Positions 44,027 to 53,340 of a stretch of DNA of 64,000 bases are shown piece by piece. The translations under genes were made by a program, and so were the position numbers. The DNA comes from an uncultured Lachnospiraceae bacterium (GTDB taxonomy: Bacteria; Bacillota; Clostridia; Lachnospirales; Lachnospiraceae). How positions within the stretch are numbered: position 1 is the stretch's first letter; each line of letters opens with the position of its first letter. Below the pieces are notes generated by a model that searched no databases, was not told where the DNA came from, and saw nothing but the letters and a program-made list of their open reading frames with translations. The DNA lies in the NCBI GenBank assembly GCA_910577275.1, contig CAJTMW010000004.1:158869-222868 (forward strand), given 5' to 3'.

Positions 44027-46258
44027 ATGATGATAAAAGATGAATTGTCTAAACGCGTTCAACTGGTAATGAATAATATATCAAGAGAGGAACCGGGATT
44101 TTCAACAGAAGAATTTTTATCTTTTTGGGAAAAAACAGGTGAACATAAGGAGAGCTATATTTATCGTAAAGGGAAATTTTTTAGGTTTTGCATGGAAAAA
44201 ATCGTAACTCCTATTTATGATGGAGAGATGATTGTAGGGCATTTTCCATACAAAGAATGGAATTGTAATTGTTGTTGTCTACCAGATGTTATGTCTTCTG
44301 AGGAGAAGAACTGGGCATTATTGCAGATTGAGCAGAAATTTTTGGAACATACAGGATTAGAAAAGATTCCAGATTTTAAGAAATGGAGTGATGTGTTTTT
44401 TGGCGGGCTTAATTTTGGCCATGTTATTGTGGATTATGAAAAAGTATTGAAAATTGGATTTGGCGGATTAGTGGAAGAAATTAATAAAAGGTTGGACGAC
44501 CCATTCCTGGAAGAAAACCAGCGTAATTTTCTTTTTTCCTGTAGAGAAACTCTTTTAGGAGGAGAATTTTTGATTGACAGATATAGCAAGGAAGCATTTC
44601 GGTTAGCAGAAATGGAAAAGTCTAATCGTTCCCGGGAATTGCAGGAGATAGGAAGGATATGTGAACATATTTCTGTTCATCCTGCCTCCAGTTTTCGGGA
44701 GGCGGTACAGCTTTTATGGTTTACTCAGCTGCTTTTGGAAATTGAATCAGGAGTATCAGCTTTTTCGTATGGACGTATGGACCAATATTTATATCCTTTT
44801 TATCAAAATGATTTGAAAAATGGTCGGTTGACAGAAGATGAAGCTCAGGAACTAATTGACCTGTTTTGGCTTAAAAACTGGCAATATCCGTCTAAAATGG
44901 CCGACCCGGGGAGGGCTGTTACACTGGGGGGTATACTTTCTGATGGTACTAGCGGGGTTAATCCCCTGACTTATATGATGCTTAACTCTACTCGCCGACT
45001 GAAAATTTTTCAACCAAAACTCAATGTCCGTATTTGGAGTGATGCACCGGAAGAATATGTTAATGCCTGTATTAAGACGTCGCAGGAAAATTGTGGTCCA
45101 ATGTTTTACTGTGATGAGGTTTCTATCCGTGCTTTAAAAAAATATGGATATACTACATATGACGCTATGAATTACGGACTGATTGGGTGTTATGAGATGG
45201 CGGCTCCGGGAAAAGAGTGTGGAAACCCTATGGGTGGAGCTGTCAATGTAGGGAAATGTTTGGAATTGGCAATGAATAATGGTATTTCTATGACAACTGG
45301 AGAACAACTTGGACCTAAGACAGGGTATTTAAATCAGTTTAAACAATTAACACAGTTGAAACAGGCATTCAGGGAGCAGGTTGAATTTGCTTTAGATATA
45401 TTGGAGCAACAGTTAGTTTATGAAACATTACGCCACAGTTTTCTGATTTCCCATGCTATGGAATCTGTATTAATAGAGGGATGCATTAAAAATGGAAAAG
45501 ATGTGTCTGAGTCTGGTGCCAGTTTAACAACAATAGGGGTACGGATGAGTGGTCTGATTCAGACAGCAGACAGCTTTACTGCTATAAAAAAACTGATATT
45601 TGAAAAAAAATCTTTGTCTATGGAACGATTATGGAGTGGAATTTGTACAAATTTCACTCAAGATGAAGTACTCCACGCCATGTTAGTCTATAAATCTCCA
45701 AAATATGGTAATGACTGTGACGAAGCAGACCAAATGGTTCGGGAACTAGGGCAATATATGTGTACGGCTATCCAGAGAAGACATCACATTTCAGGTACAC
45801 CATTGAGACCGGGATTATTTAGTTTTTTGGAATTTATGAACGGAGAGTGTTGTGCAGCTCTGCCGGATGGTCATCGCGCAGGGCAACCCTTTGCTAATGG
45901 GGTCAGTCCGACTCATGGCCGAGATTATCAGGGCTTAACAGCTATGTTACGTTCCGCGGCTAAACTGGATTATACGCTTTCCAATAATGCTGCTACTTTA
46001 GATGTAAAACTTCCTCTGAATTTATTCTCAGGAACTAGTGGTATACGAACACTATCCCAGATTTTAAGAACTTTTTTCAAAGATGGCGGAATGCAAGTGC
46101 AGCTTTATTTTTTATCAGCGCAGGAATTAGTAGAAGCCCAAAAGTCACCGGAAGATTATACTGGATTAATAGTCAGAGTAACCGGTTATAGCGCTTACTT
46201 TACTGAGTTAGATAGAAATCTTCAGGATGAGATTATTATGAGAACCGCAGCATTTTGA
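44027..46258 (+). CDS. Glycyl radical enzyme of an atypical subclass
   Basis: 743 residues, PFL-like domain over most of the length. The C-terminal glycyl loop is R-V-T-G-Y-S-A with the radical Gly at about 720. The catalytic cysteine is ~388 in L-I-G-C-Y-E-M, keeping the C-x-E spacing of dehydratase/lyase members but with Tyr where glycerol, choline and hydroxyproline enzymes have Val. A cysteine cluster N-C-N-C-C-C-L-P-D lies at 79-87, unusual for the family. It is encoded with a sugar ABC transporter and a GH31 enzyme, suggesting a radical elimination on a sugar or sugar-derived aglycone. It is oxygen-sensitive by family nature. Substrate unknown. Confidence 0.9.
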   Translation: MMIKDELSKRVQLVMNNISREEPGFSTEEFLSFWEKTGEHKESYIYRKGKFFRFCMEKIVTPIYDGEMIVGHFPYKEWNCNCCCLPDVMSSEEKNWALLQIEQKFLEHTGLEKIPDFKKWSDVFFGGLNFGHVIVDYEKVLKIGFGGLVEEINKRLDDPFLEENQRNFLFSCRETLLGGEFLIDRYSKEAFRLAEMEKSNRSRELQEIGRICEHISVHPASSFREAVQLLWFTQLLLEIESGVSAFSYGRMDQYLYPFYQNDLKNGRLTEDEAQELIDLFWLKNWQYPSKMADPGRAVTLGGILSDGTSGVNPLTYMMLNSTRRLKIFQPKLNVRIWSDAPEEYVNACIKTSQENCGPMFYCDEVSIRALKKYGYTTYDAMNYGLIGCYEMAAPGKECGNPMGGAVNVGKCLELAMNNGISMTTGEQLGPKTGYLNQFKQLTQLKQAFREQVEFALDILEQQLVYETLRHSFLISHAMESVLIEGCIKNGKDVSESGASLTTIGVRMSGLIQTADSFTAIKKLIFEKKSLSMERLWSGICTNFTQDEVLHAMLVYKSPKYGNDCDEADQMVRELGQYMCTAIQRRHHISGTPLRPGLFSFLEFMNGECCAALPDGHRAGQPFANGVSPTHGRDYQGLTAMLRSAAKLDYTLSNNAATLDVKLPLNLFSGTSGIRTLSQILRTFFKDGGMQVQLYFLSAQELVEAQKSPEDYTGLIVRVTGYSAYFTELDRNLQDEIIMRTAAF

Positions 46259-46288
46259 TAAAAAATACTTCAGAAATTGAGTGTAATA

Positions 46289-46331
46289 AAAAGTCGATAC
46301 TTCCTATATACTTAAGGAATATCGACTTTTA
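46289..46331 (+). terminator. Terminator of the GRE operon
   Basis: Arms AAAAGTCGATA (46289-46299) and TATCGACTTTT (46320-46330) with inner TTCC/GGAA pairing are followed by an ATTTTG run. It lies 30 bases after the glycyl radical enzyme stop. Confidence 0.85.
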
Positions 46332-46410
46332 TTTTGAGTTGTTGTCAAAGTGAAATAATTTATATATAATGGTAAAGTACTCTAAAAACAGGTATCCGGG
46401 AGAAATGTGT

Positions 46411-47367
46411 ATGAAGATTGTCATATTGGAAAGAAACAGCGTGGGTTTGGATGTCTCCGTGGACAGGCTTAAGAGCCTGGGAGATACGACAGTTTATCCG
46501 AACACCACAGCGGCAGATGTAAAGGAGAAGGTAAAGGATGCGGAAATAATTGTGGCAAATAAAGCGCCTTTAAATAAGAATACTTTAAAGGACGCCGGAA
46601 ACGTAAAATTAATCTGTGAGTTTGCCACAGGCTACGACAACATTGACCTTGATTACTGTAAGGAAAGAGGAATCAGGGTGGCAAATGTGGTGAATTACTC
46701 CACCGACGCGGTAGCGCAGCACACCTTTGCCCTTTGTTTTTATGTGCTTGAAAAGCTGCGGCACTACGACGAATATGTAAAATCCGGCGCTTACGGGGCG
46801 CAGGACAGGTTTTCGAACTTTGATATCCCCTTCACAGAGCTTGCGGGAAAAACATGGGGAATCGTGGGAATGGGGAATATCGGAAGAAAGGTGGCATCCA
46901 TTGCAAAGGCATTCGGGTGTAAGGTGATTTTTTACTCGGCTTCCGGCAGCAGTACCTGTACGGAATATGAAAGGGTAGATTTTGACAAGCTTCTTTCGGA
47001 ATCGGATTTTCTGTCCCTCCATTGTCCTTTAAGCGAAAGAACCAGAAATTTAATCAATCTGGATGCGTTTAAAAAAATGAAAAAAAGCGCAATCTTAATT
47101 AATGTAGCAAGAGGCCCTGTGGTAAACGATGAGGATTTATATACGGCGCTCACGGAAGATTACATTGCGGGAGCCGGGCTGGACGTACTGGGTGCGGAGC
47201 CTATAAAGGAAAGCAATCCTCTGGGTAAAATTAAGGACAGCAGCAAGTTAATCATCACTCCCCATCTTGCGTGGGCGAGCATTGAAGCGAGAACCAGATG
47301 TGTTTTGGAAGTGTGTAAAAACATAGAGGCATTTCTCAACGGAGAAAGCAGGAATATTGTGAATTGA
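46411..47367 (+). CDS. D-isomer-specific 2-hydroxyacid dehydrogenase
   Basis: 318 residues from ATG 46411, which has GGGAGAA 6-8 bases upstream; earlier in-frame starts lack a site. The NAD-binding motif is G-I-V-G-M-G-N-I-G-R-K near 145. The catalytic Arg is in N-V-A-R-G-P-V-V and the His in I-T-P-H-L-A-W. It reduces or oxidises a 2-keto/2-hydroxyacid, such as hydroxypyruvate or glycerate, with NAD. It sits 60 bases upstream of the amidohydrolase on the same strand. Confidence 0.9.
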   Translation: MKIVILERNSVGLDVSVDRLKSLGDTTVYPNTTAADVKEKVKDAEIIVANKAPLNKNTLKDAGNVKLICEFATGYDNIDLDYCKERGIRVANVVNYSTDAVAQHTFALCFYVLEKLRHYDEYVKSGAYGAQDRFSNFDIPFTELAGKTWGIVGMGNIGRKVASIAKAFGCKVIFYSASGSSTCTEYERVDFDKLLSESDFLSLHCPLSERTRNLINLDAFKKMKKSAILINVARGPVVNDEDLYTALTEDYIAGAGLDVLGAEPIKESNPLGKIKDSSKLIITPHLAWASIEARTRCVLEVCKNIEAFLNGESRNIVN

Positions 47368-47427
47368 AACAGCGAAGGCTCGTGCTGAAAGGGCCGAAGC
47401 GGAACTGGAATAAGAACAGGAGGAATC

Positions 47428-48711
47428 ATGGGAATACTTTTAAAGGATATTCTGGCAATACTGCCGGAAGGTAACGAAGATGTCATCAGACAAACCAGCA
47501 TTTATATAGAAGGAAACAGAATCGTTTCGGTTGGAAGGGAGCCGGAAGGCTTTTCGGCTGACAAAGTAATCGACGGAAAGGACAGGCTTGCCATGCCGGG
47601 CCTTATCAACTGCCATACTCATTCCTATATGTCGTTTATGAGAAACGTGGCTGATGACTTGAGCTTTATGGACTGGCTTTTCGGAACCATTGACCCCATC
47701 GAACAGAAAATGACGGATGAGGACACTTATTGGGGAGCCTGTCTGGCAATCATTGAGATGATGAAAAGCGGCACCACCTGTTTTAACGATATGCAGATGA
47801 ATATTCACCAGACCACAAGAGCCGTGAAGGAATCCGGCATGAGGGCTGTAATTAGCCGGGGACTTGTGGGAAGCGGAGACGACGAAGGCGGACAGATGCG
47901 GCTTCGTCAGGCTTACGAGGAGAGGGATGCCGCCAGGGACTGCGACAGGCTGACATTCATGTTAGGGCCTCACGCTCCTTATACCTGCGACGACGCTTAT
48001 ATGCGTATCGTTTCGGAGGAAGCAAAGAGGAATAACATGGGTATTCATGTGCATCTTTCGGAAAGCGTAAGCGAAATCGAACAGATTAAGGAAAAATACG
48101 GCTGTTCCCCTATCGAAATGGCCGAAAAAAACGGATTGTTCGACGTTCCCTCCATTGCCGCCCACTGTGTGCAGATTACGGAAAGCGATATGGACATTCT
48201 GAAAAGGAAAAATGTCAGCGTAGTGACGAATCCGGCAAGCAATATGAAGCTTGGAAACGGTTTTGCACCGGTTCCCGCTATGCTTGAAAAGGGAATCAAC
48301 GTGTGTCTTGGAACGGACGGGGCGGCCAGCAACAACAGCCTCAATATGTTCCATGAGTTGAATCTTCTTACGCTTATCCACAAGGGTGTAAACAAAACTC
48401 CTCAGTGCGTCAGCGCAAAGGAAGGATTTAAGATAGCCACTATAAACGGGGCGAGAGCTCTGGGGCTTGAAAAGGAAACGGGAACGATTGAGGAAGGGAA
48501 AAAGGCGGATATTGCTATATTGGATTTAAATAATCCCTCTCTTATGCCCACGAACAATCTGATTGCCGGATTGTCCTATTCCGCCAACGGCTCCGAGGTG
48601 GATACCGTTATCATCGACGGAAAAATAACCATGGAGAACCGAAAAATTCTTACCATGGACGAGAAACTGGTTTATCAGAAGGTAAATGAAATTATCAACC
48701 GTTTAAAGTGA
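47428..48711 (+). CDS. Amidohydrolase, MTA/SAH deaminase type
   Basis: 427 residues, ATG 47428 after AGGAGG. The metal site is G-L-I-N-C-H-T-H-S, with further ligands in I-H-V-H-L-S-E and the A-A-H-C-V and G-T-D-G-A-A-S-N motifs. The family includes 5'-methylthioadenosine/S-adenosylhomocysteine deaminases, which convert these nucleosides to inosyl forms. Its position 79 bases before adenosylhomocysteinase favours a role in removing SAH and MTA. Other substrates such as guanine or chlorohydrolase-type compounds cannot be excluded from sequence alone. Confidence 0.88.
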   Translation: MGILLKDILAILPEGNEDVIRQTSIYIEGNRIVSVGREPEGFSADKVIDGKDRLAMPGLINCHTHSYMSFMRNVADDLSFMDWLFGTIDPIEQKMTDEDTYWGACLAIIEMMKSGTTCFNDMQMNIHQTTRAVKESGMRAVISRGLVGSGDDEGGQMRLRQAYEERDAARDCDRLTFMLGPHAPYTCDDAYMRIVSEEAKRNNMGIHVHLSESVSEIEQIKEKYGCSPIEMAEKNGLFDVPSIAAHCVQITESDMDILKRKNVSVVTNPASNMKLGNGFAPVPAMLEKGINVCLGTDGAASNNSLNMFHELNLLTLIHKGVNKTPQCVSAKEGFKIATINGARALGLEKETGTIEEGKKADIAILDLNNPSLMPTNNLIAGLSYSANGSEVDTVIIDGKITMENRKILTMDEKLVYQKVNEIINRLK

Positions 48712-48790
48712 GACAAAAAGGAAACTTTACAGGCGGGGATTTTATCGGCCGCCTGATGTAACAAAACATATAACAGGAGGACATGTAAAA

Positions 48791-50038
48791 ATGAACAGTG
48801 AAATCAGAGACATCAATCTGGCGGAGTCCGGAGAGAGAAAAATCGAGTGGGTAAAAAGAAACTGTGATTTGCTTCGCACACTGGAGGAGGAATTTGGCCA
48901 GACGAAGCCTTTTGAGGGAAAGAAAATCGCTCTTTCCGTTCATCTGGAAGCAAAAACAGCCTATCTTTGCCTGGTGCTGAAAGCCGGGGGAGCGCAGATG
49001 TTTGTGACAGGCTCCAATCCCTTATCCACTCAGGATGACGTGGCGGCGGCTCTTGTAAAGGCGGGACTTGAGGTACACGCATGGTATGACTGTACGCCGG
49101 AGGAATATGAGACTCATATCCGTCACGTGCTTGAAGCGGGTCCCAACATTATCATTGACGACGGCGGGGATTTGGTAAATATGGTTCATACAAAGATGCC
49201 GGAGCTGATTCCGAATATTATCGGCGGCTGTGAGGAAACCACCACGGGCATCATCCGTCTTGAGGCGATGAATAAAGTCGGCGAGCTGAAATTCCCCATG
49301 GTTCGGGTAAACAATGCGGACTGCAAGCATTTATTTGACAACCGTTACGGCACCGGCCAGTCTGTATGGGACGGCATTAACCGTACTACCAATCTGATTG
49401 TGGCAGGAAAAATCGTGGTGGTTGCAGGCTATGGATGGTGCGGAAAAGGTACCGCTATGAGAGCAAAGGGTCTTGGCGCAAGAGTTATTGTTACGGAAAT
49501 CGACCCGATTAAGGCAATCGAGGCTGTTATGGACGGATTTGACGTTATGCCTATGAATGAAGCCGCTAAGGTGGGCGATTTCTTTGTGACAGTTACAGGC
49601 TGCGATAAGGTAATCGACGAGGAAGACTTCAAGGTAATGAAGGACGGCGCAATTTTATGCAACGCAGGCCATTTTGACTGTGAAATCGACATGGCAAGAC
49701 TCCGCGAGATTGCAGTTGAAACAAGGGAACAGAGAAAAAATATTATGGGCTACAAGCTGCCTACCGGTCAGTGGATATTCATTCTGGCAGAGGGAAGGCT
49801 TGTAAATCTGGCGGCCGGAGACGGACACCCGGCGGAAATTATGGATATGAGCTTTGCCATTCAGGCGCTTTCTGCAAAATATCTGGTAGAGCACGGCAGC
49901 GAGCTTACGGAAAAACTGATTGACGTTCCTGTAGAGGTTGACAGGGATGTTGCAAAGAGAAAGCTGGCGTTCCTTGGAAAGGAAATCGATGTTCTCACGC
50001 CGGAGCAGGAGAAGTATTTAAACAGCTATACATTATAA
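48791..50038 (+). CDS. ahcY: Adenosylhomocysteinase
   Basis: 415 residues. It has the NAD-binding motif V-A-G-Y-G-W-C-G-K-G, active-site D-D-G-G-D and E-E-T-T-T-G, and N-A-D-C-K-H-L-F-D-N-R-Y-G-T-G-Q-S near 180. It splits SAH into adenosine and homocysteine, relieving inhibition of methyltransferases. It is slightly shorter than the eukaryotic enzyme. The SD GGAGG precedes ATG 48791. Confidence 0.95.
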   Translation: MNSEIRDINLAESGERKIEWVKRNCDLLRTLEEEFGQTKPFEGKKIALSVHLEAKTAYLCLVLKAGGAQMFVTGSNPLSTQDDVAAALVKAGLEVHAWYDCTPEEYETHIRHVLEAGPNIIIDDGGDLVNMVHTKMPELIPNIIGGCEETTTGIIRLEAMNKVGELKFPMVRVNNADCKHLFDNRYGTGQSVWDGINRTTNLIVAGKIVVVAGYGWCGKGTAMRAKGLGARVIVTEIDPIKAIEAVMDGFDVMPMNEAAKVGDFFVTVTGCDKVIDEEDFKVMKDGAILCNAGHFDCEIDMARLREIAVETREQRKNIMGYKLPTGQWIFILAEGRLVNLAAGDGHPAEIMDMSFAIQALSAKYLVEHGSELTEKLIDVPVEVDRDVAKRKLAFLGKEIDVLTPEQEKYLNSYTL

Positions 50039-50075
50039 CTGGAAGAAATTTACACAGTAGTTGCCATATTATTTG

Positions 50076-50125
50076 GGATAGGTGTATACTGTTACTGTGC
50101 ACCTATCCATACACTTATTGTGTAT
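50076..50125 (+). promoter_or_regulatory. Two tandem leader hairpins before the PRTase gene
   Basis: A 9-bp stem, GGATAGGTG/CACCTATCC (50076-50084 and 50100-50108), is followed by ATACAC/GTGTAT (50109-50114 and 50120-50125), and the ribosome site comes 6 bases later. This could be a terminator-like or regulatory leader. No riboswitch class was recognised. Confidence 0.45.
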
Positions 50126-50147
50126 CATAAAAGAGGGAGGTATTCTT

Positions 50148-50786
50148 ATGCAGGAAACCATACATATCAAATCAAAGCGTCACCCTAATGTTGTGCTTAA
50201 GGCAATACCGGGACATTTCGTTACGCCGAATTCCCATGTAAATTATTTTCTGGATATGACGACTCTGAAAGCCAGGCTCAGCGAGGCCAGCGCGGCGGCA
50301 AAAGCGCTCAGCGAGCAGATATCAGCAACGACAATTGTGGATACAATCGTGTGTATTGACGGATGCGAAATCATAGGGGCTTTTCTGGCGGAGGATTTGA
50401 CAAAGGCGGGAATTTATTCTATGAATTCCCATAACACAATTTATATCATAACTCCTGAATATGTAAATTCAGGCCAGCTTGTCCTTCGGGAGAATATGAT
50501 TCCCATGGTAAAAGGAAAAAATGTCCTTTTGCTTATGGCATCGGCCACAACCGGGCAGACTATTATAAAAGCCAGCAGGGCTCTGAAATATTACGGGGCA
50601 AAAATCAGCGGAATCAGCGCAATATTCAGCGCGGCAAACAAGCTGATGGATATTCCTATTAACTCATTATTCAATATCGGTGATATTCCTGATTATAAGA
50701 CCTATGACCCGGAAGGGTGTTCCCTTTGCAAAGAAGGAAAGGAAATTGACGCTTTTGCAAATGGATTTGGCTATTCCAAGATTTAG
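50148..50786 (+). CDS. Phosphoribosyltransferase-like protein
   Basis: 212 residues from ATG 50148 (AGAGGGAGG 7 bases upstream). The fold pattern resembles orotate-type PRTases: K-A-I-P-G-H-F-V-T, I-V-C-I-D-G-C-E-I-I-G. The usual PRPP loop (acidic pair then T-T-G-G-T) is replaced by L-L-M-A-S-A-T-T-G-Q-T, lacking the two acidic residues. The C-terminus has C-S-L-C-K-E-G. Substrate and activity are uncertain; a binding or altered transferase role is possible. Confidence 0.75.
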   Translation: MQETIHIKSKRHPNVVLKAIPGHFVTPNSHVNYFLDMTTLKARLSEASAAAKALSEQISATTIVDTIVCIDGCEIIGAFLAEDLTKAGIYSMNSHNTIYIITPEYVNSGQLVLRENMIPMVKGKNVLLLMASATTGQTIIKASRALKYYGAKISGISAIFSAANKLMDIPINSLFNIGDIPDYKTYDPEGCSLCKEGKEIDAFANGFGYSKI

Positions 50787-50824
50787 ACATCATTTCACAT
50801 ACGAGAGGAACGGGAGGAGAAATC

Positions 50825-53317
50825 ATGATACTTAAGAAGGCTGAACCGGCGCCGGTATTCAACGCTTTTGACAAGGATACATTCAAGAAGAATGTGATTG
50901 CCAATGTAAAGACATTATACAGAAAGACTCTGGAGGAAGCCAGCCAGCAGCAGATTTTTCAGGCGGTGGCCCATACCGTCAAGGACGTTGTGATTGACAA
51001 CTGGATGATTACTCACAAGGAATACGAGAAGCAGGACCCCAAGATGGTTTATTATATGTCTATGGAGTTTTTGATGGGACGTGCCCTCGGCAATAATATC
51101 ATCAATCTGCGCGCATATAAGCCTGTAAAGGAAGCTCTGGACGAACTGGGGCTGGACCTCAATGTGATTGAAGACCAGGAGCCTGACGCTGCCCTTGGAA
51201 ACGGCGGTCTGGGACGTCTTGCCGCATGTTTCCTGGATTCCTTAAGCAGTCTGGGATATCCGGCCTACGGATGCGGAATCAGATATCGTTACGGTATGTT
51301 CAAGCAGGAAATCAGAGACGGCTATCAGGTGGAGGTGCCGGATAACTGGCTTGTGGACGGCAATCCTTTTGAGCTCAGAAGACCTGAGTATTCCAAGGTG
51401 GTGAAATTCGGCGGTTATGTGAATGTCCGCATTGACGAAAACGGGAGAAGCAATTTCGTTCAGGAAGGATATCAGAGCGTAAAGGCTGTTCCCTATGACC
51501 TTCCTATTGTGGGATATGGAAACGGAATCGTAAATACGCTGCGTATCTGGGACGCGGAGGCTGTAGAATGCTTCCAGCTTGATTCCTTTGATAAGGGCGA
51601 TTACCAGAAGGCGGTGGAGCAGGAAAATCTTGCAAGGAATATTGTCGAGGTTCTTTATCCTAACGACAATCACTATGCCGGAAAAGAGCTCCGCTTAAAG
51701 CAGCAGTATTTCTTTATTTCTGCTTCCGTTCAGGAGGCGGTTGCCAGATATATGAGATTCCATGACGATATCAGGAAGTTTTATGAAAAGGCCACCTTCC
51801 AGTTGAACGATACCCATCCCACTGTGGCAGTAGCCGAGCTCATGAGAATCCTTATGGACGAATACTATCTGACCTGGGACGAGGCGTGGAATATCACCAC
51901 GAAAACCTGTGCATACACAAATCATACAATTATGGCGGAAGCTCTGGAAAAATGGCCGATTGAGCTGTTTTCAAGGCTGCTTCCCAGAATTTATCAGATT
52001 ATTGAGGAAATCAACCGGAGATTTATCATTAAGATACAGGAAATGTATCCGGGCAATCAGGAAAAAATCCGTAAGATGGCGATTATTTATGACGGACAGG
52101 TTAAGATGGCCCATCTTGCAATCGCCGCCGGCTATTCCGTAAACGGCGTTGCAAGGCTTCACACGGAAATCTTAAAGAATCAGGAGCTTAAGGATTTCTA
52201 TGAGATGATGCCTGAGAAATTCAATAACAAGACCAATGGTATCACTCAGAGGCGTTTCCTTCTTCACGGAAATCCGCTCCTTGCGGACTGGGTGAGCGCA
52301 CATATCGGAACCGACTGGATTACAGACCTTGCACAGATTAGCAGATTAAAGGTTTATGCGGACGATAATAAGGCGCAGCAGGAGTTCATGAATATCAAGT
52401 ACCAGAACAAGGTTCGTCTGGCGGAATATATCCTTAAACACAACGGAATCGAGGTAGACCCCCGTTCCATCTTTGATGTTCAGGTAAAGAGGCTCCATGA
52501 ATACAAGCGTCAGCTTCTCAATATTCTTCATGTAATGTATCTGTATAACCAGATGAAGGATAACCCGGAAATGGAGTTTTATCCCAGAACATTTATTTTC
52601 GGCGCAAAGGCGTCGGCAGGCTATTACAATGCCAAAATGATTATCAAGCTGATTACTTCCGTTGCAAACGTGGTGAATAACGACCCTGACGTAAAGGGAA
52701 GGATTAAGGTAGTGTTCATTGAAAACTACAGAGTATCCAATGCGGAGCTGATTTTTGCGGCTTCCGATGTGTCCGAGCAGATTTCCACGGCAAGTAAGGA
52801 GGCTTCCGGTACAGGTAATATGAAGTTTATGTTAAACGGCGCTCTTACCCTGGGAACCATGGACGGCGCGAATGTGGAAATCGTGGAGGAGGTAGGCGAG
52901 GAAAATGCCTTTATTTTCGGTCTTTCCTCCAATGAAGTCATCAATTATGAAAACCATGGCGGATACAATCCCATGGAGATTTTCAATAACGACCCTGATG
53001 TGCGGAGAGTTCTGATGCAGCTTATCAACGGAACCTTTGCCCCCGACGACCCTGACAGATTCAGAACCCTTTACAATTCGCTGCTTAACACCATCAGTAC
53101 TTCAAAAGCGGATATGTACTTCATCCTGAAGGATTTCAGAGCTTATGCGGAGGCGCAGAAGAAGGTGGAGGCCGCTTACCGCGACGAGAAGAAGTGGGCG
53201 AGAAGCGCGATTTTGAACGTGGCGTGCAGCGGGAAGTTTACGTCGGACAGAACCATTCAGGAATATGTGGATGAGATTTGGCATCTGGATAAGGTGGAGC
53301 TGCCGAAAAAGAATTGA
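50825..53317 (+). CDS. glgP: Glycogen/starch phosphorylase
   Basis: 830 residues, GT35. It has G-N-G-G-L-G-R-L-A-A-C near 125 and the PLP-lysine region A-S-G-T-G-N-M-K-F near 650, followed by L-N-G-A-L-T-L-G-T-M-D-G-A-N-V. It releases glucose-1-phosphate from alpha-1,4-glucans. ATG 50825 follows GGGAGGAG. The stop lies 23 bases before the hydratase start. Confidence 0.96.
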   Translation: MILKKAEPAPVFNAFDKDTFKKNVIANVKTLYRKTLEEASQQQIFQAVAHTVKDVVIDNWMITHKEYEKQDPKMVYYMSMEFLMGRALGNNIINLRAYKPVKEALDELGLDLNVIEDQEPDAALGNGGLGRLAACFLDSLSSLGYPAYGCGIRYRYGMFKQEIRDGYQVEVPDNWLVDGNPFELRRPEYSKVVKFGGYVNVRIDENGRSNFVQEGYQSVKAVPYDLPIVGYGNGIVNTLRIWDAEAVECFQLDSFDKGDYQKAVEQENLARNIVEVLYPNDNHYAGKELRLKQQYFFISASVQEAVARYMRFHDDIRKFYEKATFQLNDTHPTVAVAELMRILMDEYYLTWDEAWNITTKTCAYTNHTIMAEALEKWPIELFSRLLPRIYQIIEEINRRFIIKIQEMYPGNQEKIRKMAIIYDGQVKMAHLAIAAGYSVNGVARLHTEILKNQELKDFYEMMPEKFNNKTNGITQRRFLLHGNPLLADWVSAHIGTDWITDLAQISRLKVYADDNKAQQEFMNIKYQNKVRLAEYILKHNGIEVDPRSIFDVQVKRLHEYKRQLLNILHVMYLYNQMKDNPEMEFYPRTFIFGAKASAGYYNAKMIIKLITSVANVVNNDPDVKGRIKVVFIENYRVSNAELIFAASDVSEQISTASKEASGTGNMKFMLNGALTLGTMDGANVEIVEEVGEENAFIFGLSSNEVINYENHGGYNPMEIFNNDPDVRRVLMQLINGTFAPDDPDRFRTLYNSLLNTISTSKADMYFILKDFRAYAEAQKKVEAAYRDEKKWARSAILNVACSGKFTSDRTIQEYVDEIWHLDKVELPKKN

Positions 53318-53340
53318 TAATGAATCATGGAGGAAATGGT

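Noticed and set aside
48378..48386. DnaA-box-like TTATCCACA inside the amidohydrolase gene
   Set aside because: It is a single copy in a coding region far from the origin, expected by chance.
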